NCBI GenBank assembly: GCA_009993495.1
Contig: JAACTI010000047.1
Location: 1-6,877, forward strand
Reading direction: 5' to 3'
Length of the DNA stretch: 6,877 nt
DNA from: Deltaproteobacteria bacterium
GTDB lineage: Bacteria > Desulfobacterota > Desulfuromonadia > Desulfuromonadales > Geopsychrobacteraceae
Position 1 is the first letter of the stretch; each line of letters opens with the position of its first letter. The notes beneath the pieces were generated by a model. The model searched no databases, was not told the origin of the DNA, and saw nothing but the letters and a program-made list of their open reading frames with translations. Positions 1 through 5,147 of this stretch are shown one piece after another. Position numbers and translations under genes: made by a program.

Positions 1-1
1 C

Positions 2-622
2 AGCCATCTGCGCAACCCCGGTCTTTTTTGCTTGTTTCTGCTCGCCTTTACCTGCATGGGTGGCTTTGTGACCCTGTACAATTATGTGACCTTTCGCCTC
101 CTCGGCCCGGCCTTTGCCCTCAGCCATTCACAGGTTGCACTGATCTTTCTCGCCTATGCCTTTGGTGCAGGTGGATCCAGTGTCATGGGCGGACTGGTCG
201 ATCGCTTTGGCCGTGCACCCCTGCTTTTCTGGGCCCTCGGGATCATGACCTGCGGTTTGCTGTTGACCCTTGCCCCGCAACTGTTTGCGGTGATTGCCGG
301 AATTATCATTTTTACCATTGGTTTTTTTGGGGCGCACGCCATTGCCTCGGCCTGGGTGGGGGTGCTGGCCGGACAAGCCCGCGCCCAGGCTTCGTCTCTT
401 TACCTGTTTGCCTACTACCTGGGATCGAGCATTTCGGGAACCGCTGGTGGGTTTTTCTTCAGCAGCTGGGGCTGGCCCGGCGTGGTGGCCCTGATTTTCC
501 TGCTGCTGGTTTGTGCCACCCTGGTGGGGTTGTGTTTGACCGCCGTCACACGAAAAAAACGGCCCAGTGCTTTTGAACCGGATTTCTGTGGGTCACTTCC
601 CGACGTCAGTCCACCGCCCTGA
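2..622 (+). CDS. MFS efflux permease, C-terminal half (partial, YnfM-like)
   Basis: The frame is open from the left edge to a TGA at 620-622, giving 206 visible residues of a protein that is normally about 400 long; the start lies outside the window. Six hydrophobic segments are visible, matching TM7-TM12 of a 12-helix major facilitator. The loop after the second visible helix carries GGLVDRFGRAPLL, the C-half version of MFS motif A. The stretches TLYNYVTFRLL, GFFGAHAIASAWVG and SSLYLFAYYLGSS resemble those I know from the YnfM / arabinose-efflux-permease group. The protein would be an inner-membrane proton-coupled exporter; the substrate cannot be read. The tail is hydrophilic and proline-rich. 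It lies 54 bp before the kinase ATG with no terminator visible between, so read-through into the kinase operon is possible. Family assignment is firm, the subgroup fairly firm, the role unknown. Confidence 0.9.
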   Translation, partial: SHLRNPGLFCLFLLAFTCMGGFVTLYNYVTFRLLGPAFALSHSQVALIFLAYAFGAGGSSVMGGLVDRFGRAPLLFWALGIMTCGLLLTLAPQLFAVIAGIIIFTIGFFGAHAIASAWVGVLAGQARAQASSLYLFAYYLGSSISGTAGGFFFSSWGWPGVVALIFLLLVCATLVGLCLTAVTRKKRPSAFEPDFCGSLPDVSPPP

Positions 623-641
623 TCCCCGCCTTTGCCGTTGA

Positions 642-670
642 TTGACATCCCGGCAGCAAATCGTCAAAAT
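642..670 (+). promoter_or_regulatory. Possible sigma-70 promoter for the kinase-regulator operon
   Basis: A perfect -35 hexamer TTGACA (642-647) is followed after 17 bp by CAAAAT (665-670), which matches 4 of 6 positions of TATAAT. Transcription would begin around 676-678, at the ATG of the kinase, implying a leaderless or nearly leaderless message. This would fit the absence of a Shine-Dalgarno sequence before that ATG. It is a single match in a 54-bp gap, so it may be chance. Confidence 0.28.
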
Positions 671-676
671 CCGCCT

Positions 677-2398
677 ATGCAATTTCTTCTGTTTCTCTGG
701 ATTTTTATTTGGCTTCCGGGATCTTTCACCGCTGTCAGCGCAGCGGAAACCGAGACGTCAACCCTCATCCGGGTCGGTGGCGATCAGAGTTATCCGCCCT
801 ACGAATTTATCAATGAAAATGGCCAGCCCGATGGTTTTAATGTTGAGCTGACCCGCGCAATCGCCAGCATTATGGGGCTGGATGTCGAGATTCGCCTGAG
901 TTCCTGGAGTGAAATGCGCCAGGGGCTGGCGACCGGGCAGGTCGATATTCTCCAGGGTATGGCCTGGAGCCGTGAGCGCACCGCAGAAGTTGATTTTTCA
1001 ACCCCTCACGCCAAGGTGCACCAGTCCATCTGGGTGCGCAAGGGTTCGAATATCAGCAAACTGCAGGATCTGGTCAACAAGGATGTGATTGTCATGCGCC
1101 ATGCGGTGATGCACGATTTCATGCTGCGTCATCCCGAACTGGGGGCACGCCTGCACCCGGTGGAAACCCTGGAAGATGCCTTGAGGGCTCTGTCCCGCGG
1201 TGCCTACGATGCTGCGCTGGTTGCCAAGTTGCCCGGCGAATATCTGCTGCAGCAGTCCGGCTTCACGAATATTGTGCCGATTGCTAAACCCCTGGTCGCG
1301 CAGGATTACGGTTACGCGGTTAAAAAAGGCAATCTGGAATTGCTGGCCCATTTCAACGAAGGTTTGACCCTGCTCAAAAAGAACGGCCAGTATCGCCTCA
1401 TCCATGAAAAATGGTTGGGGGTTTTGCCCCCGCCCGGTGTTTCCTTTGAAGCGATTTTGCGCCTAGGTTTGATCGTCTTTTTACCCTTGGTTGCCATTTT
1501 GATTGTCACTGTCCTCTGGTCGCATACCCTGCGCCGCCAGGTCGCCCTGCGTACCACCGCCCTTGAGCAGGAAGTGAAACAGAAAAAACAGGCCCTGCAC
1601 GAACTTGAGCTGCGTCAGCAACAGCTGATTCATGCTGATAAACTGACATCCTTGGGGATTCTGACCTCAGGGGTGGCCCACGAAATTAATAATCCGAATG
1701 CCCTCATTCTGCTCAATCTGCCCCTGTTGAAAAAAGCCTGGCTCGACAGCCTGCCGATTTTGCAGGAAGAGTATCGTCGCCAGGGTGATTTCAAGCTGGG
1801 TTGGCTGAATTTTTCGCGTATGCGGCACGAAATTCCGCAGATGCTTGAGGATATGCAGCAGAGCGCCGGGCGCATCAAGCGTATCGTTGAAGATTTGAAA
1901 GACTTTGCCCGCCAGGATAGTGCAACCCTTGACGAACAGGTGGATCTCAGTGCAGTGGCCGAAACTGCTTTGCGGCTGGTCGATAATTCCCTCAAGAAAG
2001 CGACCGATGTTTTGCACATCGATTTAGCCCCGAATCTCCCCTGCTTTCGGGGTAACGCCCAACGTATCGAACAGGTGATTGTGAACCTGTTGCTCAACGC
2101 CTGTCAGGCGTTGCAAGATCGTAGCGCGGCCATCTGGCTGCGCACTGCCGACACCGCCGCGGGGCTGTTGCTGGAAGTCCGTGATCAGGGTTGTGGAATT
2201 GAGCCCGCAGCTCTGGCCAAGTTGACCGATCCTTTTTTTACCACCCGCCGGGAAACAGGCGGCACCGGTTTGGGCTTGTCGGTGTCGGCGGCGATTGTCA
2301 AGGAGCACGGTGGTCGCCTCGAATTCACCTCGACCCCAGGACAGGGAACCTGGGTGCAACTGATTTTGCCGCGAGAGGATCAAAACCATGTCGGTTGA
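677..2398 (+). CDS. Sensor histidine kinase with periplasmic SBP_bac_3 domain
   Basis: Membrane sensor kinase of 573 residues that should autophosphorylate on ligand change and pass phosphate to the regulator encoded next. ATG 677 is chosen because a Sec signal peptide follows at once (residues 1-22, AVSA before the cut). TTG 632 would add 15 residues before it. No clear ribosome site precedes either. Domains: SBP_bac_3 Venus-flytrap at about 30-253; one membrane helix at about 260-283; a coiled-coil linker at about 284-325; a HisKA H-box SGVAHEINNP with His335; and HATPase_c with N-box Asn474 (LLLNACQ), G1 at Asp503 (DQGCGI), F-box DPFFTTR and G2 GGTGLGLS (528-535). All catalytic motifs are intact. 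In the sensor, Arg101 (SRER) matches the carboxylate-binding Arg of HisJ-type proteins. The usual amino-group Asp five residues after the DA motif is Ala183. The helical hairpin after His335 is longer than usual. The 3' end overlaps the regulator gene by 11 bp. Confidence 0.95.
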   Translation: MQFLLFLWIFIWLPGSFTAVSAAETETSTLIRVGGDQSYPPYEFINENGQPDGFNVELTRAIASIMGLDVEIRLSSWSEMRQGLATGQVDILQGMAWSRERTAEVDFSTPHAKVHQSIWVRKGSNISKLQDLVNKDVIVMRHAVMHDFMLRHPELGARLHPVETLEDALRALSRGAYDAALVAKLPGEYLLQQSGFTNIVPIAKPLVAQDYGYAVKKGNLELLAHFNEGLTLLKKNGQYRLIHEKWLGVLPPPGVSFEAILRLGLIVFLPLVAILIVTVLWSHTLRRQVALRTTALEQEVKQKKQALHELELRQQQLIHADKLTSLGILTSGVAHEINNPNALILLNLPLLKKAWLDSLPILQEEYRRQGDFKLGWLNFSRMRHEIPQMLEDMQQSAGRIKRIVEDLKDFARQDSATLDEQVDLSAVAETALRLVDNSLKKATDVLHIDLAPNLPCFRGNAQRIEQVIVNLLLNACQALQDRSAAIWLRTADTAAGLLLEVRDQGCGIEPAALAKLTDPFFTTRRETGGTGLGLSVSAAIVKEHGGRLEFTSTPGQGTWVQLILPREDQNHVG

Positions 2399-3806
2399 GT
2401 GCAATCCGGAATTTAAAATTCTGCTGATCGATGATGAGCCAGCCTGGCTGCGCAGCCTGAGTATGACCCTGGAGGGGCCAGGGGGCTTCACCCATCTGAT
2501 GCAGACGGATGACAGCCGTGAGGTCATGTCGCTCTTCCAGCAGCACGATATCGGGGTTGTTCTTCTCGATCTCACCATGCCGCATTTCAGTGGCGTCGAT
2601 TTGCTGAAAAGCATTGTCGCTGAATGGCCGACGGTGCGGGTGATCATCCTTTCAGGAATGAATCAGCTCGAAACGGCAGTCAATTGTATGCGCGCCGGAG
2701 CTTTCGATTATTTCGTCAAGACGGTTGAAGAAGATCGTCTGCTCGACGGTGTGCGTCGAGCGGTGCGCATGGTTGAACTGGAGCGCGAAAACCATGCCAT
2801 CCGCCGCCGTTTACTCAGCCGCGAACTGGAACACCCCGCCGTTTTCGCCGACATTATCACGCAGGATGCGGCGATGTTGGCGGTTTTCTCCTATCTTGAA
2901 TCGATTGCAAGCTCGCGCCAGCCTCTGCTGATTCTGGGGGAAAGCGGGGTCGGGAAAGAACTGATCGCGCGTGCCGCGCATCAACTTGCCACTCCCAGGG
3001 GGCCGCTGGTCAGTGTCAATGTTGCCGGTCTGGATGATAATATCTTTGCCGACACTCTGTTCGGTCACCGGCGTGGGGCCTTTACCGGTGCCGATCAGGA
3101 GCGCAGCGGCATGGTCGAAAGGGCCGCAGGTGGCACCCTGTTCCTCGATGAAATCGGTGATTTGTCGGCCGCAAGTCAAGTGAAATTGCTGCGTCTGCTT
3201 CAGGAGGGGGAATATTATCCTCTTGGTAGTGATATCCCCTGCCAGTCACGTGCGCGGATCATCTGTGCCACCCATCAGGATTTGGCCCTGGCCCTGCAAG
3301 AGGGGCGTTTCCGCAAGGATCTTTACTACCGGCTGCATGCCCACCAGTTACGCATTCCCCCCCTGCGTGAACGTCGCGACGATATTCCGCTGCTGCTGAA
3401 TTATTTTCTGCACGACTGCGCCAAACAACTGCACAAACCCATCCCCAGGGTGCCACCCGAGCTGGCCACCCTGCTGAAAACCGGCAAATTCCCCGGCAAT
3501 GTGCGCGAATTGCACAGCATGATCCACGATGCCGTCAGCCGCCATCAGGGCGGAATTCTCTCCCTCGCCAGTTTTCTCGAACGCCTCGATAGCCCTCATG
3601 AACCCCTGGTCGCTGCCGGTGAAAATCCCTTTCCAGGTCTTGGCGGGTTGCCGACGCTCAGGCAGGCATCAGAATGGCTGGTCGATGCTGCCATCGAGCG
3701 TGCTAACGGCAATCAGTCCCTCGCTGCCCGACTGCTGGGAATTTCCCAACCGGCCTTAAGCAAACGCCTTAAACACCGCCGTTTTTCCCCAGGTCAAAGG
3801 GCATAA
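2388..3806 (+). CDS. Sigma-54-dependent response regulator (REC-AAA+-Fis HTH)
   Basis: NtrC-family activator of 472 residues that should be phosphorylated by the upstream kinase and drive open-complex formation by sigma-54 RNA polymerase. The REC domain (about 9-125) has the acidic pair Asp15-Asp16, phospho-acceptor Asp61 (LLDLTMP), Ser89 and Lys111. The AAA+ domain (about 152-385) has Walker A GESGVGKE (184-191, Val where Thr is common), the sigma-54-contacting GAFTGA loop (230-235) and Walker B TLFLDE (Asp254-Glu255), followed by FRKDLYYRL and IPPLRERRDDIPLL. The C-terminus holds a Fis-type helix-turn-helix (about 428-466, NGNQSLAARLLGISQ). ATG 2388 is supported by GAGAGG at 2373-2378 and overlaps the kinase stop by 11 bp, suggesting translational coupling. 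The intact GAFTGA, plus a sigma-54 promoter downstream, points to the TRAP genes as its target. A degenerate copy of the putative operator covers its own stop codon. Confidence 0.96.
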   Translation: MSVECNPEFKILLIDDEPAWLRSLSMTLEGPGGFTHLMQTDDSREVMSLFQQHDIGVVLLDLTMPHFSGVDLLKSIVAEWPTVRVIILSGMNQLETAVNCMRAGAFDYFVKTVEEDRLLDGVRRAVRMVELERENHAIRRRLLSRELEHPAVFADIITQDAAMLAVFSYLESIASSRQPLLILGESGVGKELIARAAHQLATPRGPLVSVNVAGLDDNIFADTLFGHRRGAFTGADQERSGMVERAAGGTLFLDEIGDLSAASQVKLLRLLQEGEYYPLGSDIPCQSRARIICATHQDLALALQEGRFRKDLYYRLHAHQLRIPPLRERRDDIPLLLNYFLHDCAKQLHKPIPRVPPELATLLKTGKFPGNVRELHSMIHDAVSRHQGGILSLASFLERLDSPHEPLVAAGENPFPGLGGLPTLRQASEWLVDAAIERANGNQSLAARLLGISQPALSKRLKHRRFSPGQRA

Positions 3807-3817
3807 CTTAAGCTATA
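3802..3817. promoter_or_regulatory. Putative regulator site O1 (degenerate palindrome)
   Basis: CATAAC-TTAA-GCTATA matches 10 of the 12 defined positions of the TATAAC-N4-GTTATA pattern found twice downstream. It overlaps the TAA stop (3804-3806) of the regulator gene. Its centre is 18 bp from that of O2 and about 210 bp upstream of the predicted sigma-54 start. On its own it would be unremarkable; the two perfect copies give it weight. Confidence 0.45.
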
Positions 3818-3819
3818 TC

Positions 3820-3835
3820 TATAACCAGAGTTATA
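3820..3835. promoter_or_regulatory. Putative upstream activator site O2 (perfect palindrome)
   Basis: TATAAC-CAGA-GTTATA is a perfect 6+6 inverted repeat with a 4-bp spacer, a size suited to a dimeric Fis-type helix-turn-helix. It lies just after the regulator stop codon and about 193 bp upstream of the predicted start of the TRAP operon, in the usual range for enhancers of NtrC-family proteins. Binding by the adjacent regulator is inferred from position and symmetry. Confidence 0.65.
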
Positions 3836-3866
3836 CAGGCCTCGTCTGTGGCTGTTTTTATGCTGT

Positions 3867-3894
3867 ACGCACGCGATCACGGTGCGTCTTTTTT
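3867..3894 (+). terminator. Intrinsic terminator of the kinase-regulator operon
   Basis: ACGCAC (3867-3872) pairs with GTGCGT (3882-3887). The stem can extend with C74-G81 and G75-C80 (last two digits of 38xx) past a single bulged G, closing on an ATCA loop. A C and six T residues follow (3888-3894). It is 60 bp after the regulator stop and between operator candidates O2 and O3, so it should insulate the TRAP promoter from read-through. Confidence 0.75.
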
Positions 3895-3902
3895 CCCCGC
3901 GC

Positions 3903-3918
3903 TATAACTTGCGTTATA
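3903..3918. promoter_or_regulatory. Putative upstream activator site O3 (perfect palindrome)
   Basis: TATAAC-TTGC-GTTATA has the same two 6-bp arms and 4-bp spacing as O2 but an unrelated spacer, so the arms rather than the spacer appear constrained. Its centre is 83 bp from that of O2 (close to eight helical turns) and about 110 bp upstream of the predicted sigma-54 start. The most likely ligand is the neighbouring response regulator. Confidence 0.68.
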
Positions 3919-3943
3919 TTTTCCCGAAACAACGCGGCTAGGC

Positions 3944-3969
3944 TGAAATGAAAAGTTCGTTTTATTTCA
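3944..3969. repeat. AT-rich inverted repeat upstream of the sigma-54 promoter
   Basis: TGAAAT-g-AAAA (3944-3954) is complementary to TTTTATTTCA (3960-3969) apart from one extra G, with a 5-bp centre GTTCG. It is upstream of the predicted start, so it would act as DNA rather than RNA. The A- and T-tracts may bend the DNA between the enhancer sites and the promoter. It differs from the TATAAC palindromes. Confidence 0.4.
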
Positions 3970-3977
3970 ATCGGTTA
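3965..3977 (+). promoter_or_regulatory. Possible IHF-binding site
   Basis: TTTCAATCGGTTA matches the IHF consensus WATCAANNNNTTR at all but the second position, with AT-rich sequence on its upstream side. It sits between the putative enhancers and the -24 element, where IHF commonly bends DNA at sigma-54 promoters. One-mismatch matches to this loose consensus are common, so support comes mainly from position. Confidence 0.35.
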
Positions 3978-3993
3978 AAGTATTTCACTGCTA

Positions 3994-4009
3994 TGGCACC
4001 AAGGTTGCT
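3994..4009 (+). promoter_or_regulatory. Sigma-54 (-24/-12) promoter of the TRAP operon
   Basis: TGGCAC-CAAGG-TTGCT agrees with the sigma-54 consensus TGGCAC-N5-TTGCW, with GG (3995-3996) and GC (4007-4008) correctly 12 bp apart. Transcription is predicted to start near 4020, giving a leader of about 64 nt before ATG 4084. The gene immediately upstream encodes a GAFTGA-bearing activator, which makes a chance match very unlikely. Confidence 0.9.
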
Positions 4010-4025
4010 CAACCCCTGTTTTGCA

Positions 4026-4067
4026 AACCCACCATGGCAACTGGGGTTAACCCGGTTGTCTTAACCC
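4026..4067 (+). other. Leader with two mutually exclusive hairpins
   Basis: In the predicted leader, GGGTTAA (4044-4050) can pair with TTAACCC (4061-4067) around a 10-nt loop, ending 6 nt before the ribosome site at 4074-4079. The same GGGTT can instead pair with AACCC at 4026-4030. TTAACCC also occurs twice as a direct repeat (4047-4053 and 4061-4067). A 17-codon ORF starts at ATG 4034 and ends with TGA 4085-4087, overlapping the receptor start as ATGA; it has no ribosome site. Function is unknown and structure is predicted by eye only. Confidence 0.35.
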
Positions 4068-4083
4068 GTTTACGGAGGAAAAA

Positions 4084-5058
4084 ATGAAAAGAATGTTGTT
4101 CCTGACCCTGGCTCTGGCTGTTGCCCTGACTCTGATGCCCTTAAGCAGCTTTGCGGCACCGACCTATGTCACCATTGGTACCGGTGGCGTGACCGGCGTT
4201 TATTACCCCACCGGCGGCGCGATTGCCAAAATGGTCAACAAAAAACGCAAAGAATACAATCTGCGCGCCACGGTTGAATCGACGGGCGGCTCGGTCTTTA
4301 ACGTCAATGCTATTGGTACCGGTGACCTGGAATTTGGGGTTGTGCAGTCGGATCGCCAGTACCAGGCCTACAATGGTGTGGCCGACTGGGAAGGCGCCCC
4401 GGTCAAAAAACTGCGTGCGGTCTTCTCGATTCATCCCGAATCGGTGACGATTGTCGCCAATGCTGGCAAAAACATTAAGACGGTCGCCGATCTCAAGGGC
4501 AAAATTGTCAATATCGGCAACCCGGGTTCGGGTCAGCGTGGCAATGCTATGGATCTGTTTGAAGCCGCCGGAATTAATGTCGATAAAGATCTCCAGGCCG
4601 AAGGTATGAAGGCCGCAGAATCGGCCAGCATGCTGCAAGATGGCCGGATCGATGCTTTCTTTTACACCGTTGGTCATCCGAATGGTTCGGTAAAAGAAGC
4701 GGTTTCCGGCGCGACCAAGGTTAACTTTGTCGAGGTTCCGGGCGATATCGTGAAGAAACTGACGGACAAATTTTCTTACTACGCTCCGGCTGAAATCCCG
4801 GTCGATCAGTATAGCGGTGTAACCAATACGGCCGATGCCTCGACCTTCGGCGTTAAGGCGACCCTCTGCACCAGTTCCGATGTGTCGGATGCGGCGGTTT
4901 ATGCCATCACCAAGGAAGTTTTTGACAATTTTGACGAATTTAAAACCCTGCATCCGGCTTTTGCCAAGTTAACCAAGGAAAGCATGCTGCAAGGCCTGTC
5001 GGCCCCTCTGCATCCGGGCGCGATCAAATATTACAAAGAAGTTGGTCTGATGAAATAA
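4084..5058 (+). CDS. TAXI-family TRAP transporter solute-binding protein
   Basis: Periplasmic receptor of 324 residues that captures the solute and delivers it to the TRAP permease encoded next. ATG 4084 is preceded by GGAGGA (4074-4079) at good spacing and followed by a Sec signal peptide (1-24, cut after SFA). The mature N-terminus carries the TAXI signature TIGTGGVTGVYYPTGGAI (30-47), then ESTGGSVFNV, a GNPGSGQRG loop (145-153) and the typical C-terminal PLHPGAIKYYKEVGL. The length is normal for the family. Characterised TAXI receptors bind glutamate, glutamine or 2-oxoglutarate, but many are uncharacterised, so the substrate is left open. Expression should come from the sigma-54 promoter at 3994-4009. 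A strong hairpin downstream may raise receptor levels relative to permease. Confidence 0.96.
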   Translation: MKRMLFLTLALAVALTLMPLSSFAAPTYVTIGTGGVTGVYYPTGGAIAKMVNKKRKEYNLRATVESTGGSVFNVNAIGTGDLEFGVVQSDRQYQAYNGVADWEGAPVKKLRAVFSIHPESVTIVANAGKNIKTVADLKGKIVNIGNPGSGQRGNAMDLFEAAGINVDKDLQAEGMKAAESASMLQDGRIDAFFYTVGHPNGSVKEAVSGATKVNFVEVPGDIVKKLTDKFSYYAPAEIPVDQYSGVTNTADASTFGVKATLCTSSDVSDAAVYAITKEVFDNFDEFKTLHPAFAKLTKESMLQGLSAPLHPGAIKYYKEVGLMK

Positions 5059-5064
5059 ATTCGA

Positions 5065-5108
5065 CCGGCACAGGCGGGGCAGGGTGACCCGCACCACGCC
5101 TGTGCCGG
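5065..5108 (+). other. Intercistronic hairpin between receptor and permease genes
   Basis: CCGGCACAGGCG (5065-5076) and CGCCTGTGCCGG (5097-5108) form a perfect 12-bp inverted repeat. The 20-nt loop can itself form a small GGG-TGA-CCC hairpin (5082-5090). No T-run follows, so it is not a standard intrinsic terminator. Hairpins in this position often protect the 3' end of binding-protein mRNA or partly reduce downstream expression, giving more receptor than permease; that role is inferred here. Confidence 0.75.
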
Positions 5109-5147
5109 AAGACGCGATCCATTTTATTGAAATCGGGGAGCAGATTT

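Noticed and set aside
28..576. 182-codon + frame overlapping the MFS gene
   Set aside because: It is a Cys/Trp/Pro-rich out-of-frame reading of the MFS gene with no coherent membrane pattern.
632..676. TTG 632 as the kinase start codon
   Set aside because: There is no ribosome site, and it would place 15 hydrophilic residues before a standard signal peptide that starts exactly at ATG 677.
4044..4053. GGGTTAACCC palindrome as a protein operator
   Set aside because: It is downstream of the predicted transcription start, occurs once as a full palindrome, and is better explained as part of the RNA hairpins.
4141..4953. Long antisense open frame (270 codons) opposite the TAXI receptor
   Set aside because: It lies wholly opposite a clearly recognised gene, has no recognisable domain and is explained by codon bias of the + strand.
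5065..5108. Hairpin read as an intrinsic terminator
   Set aside because: No T-tract follows the stem, and the permease gene continues the operon with its own good ribosome site.
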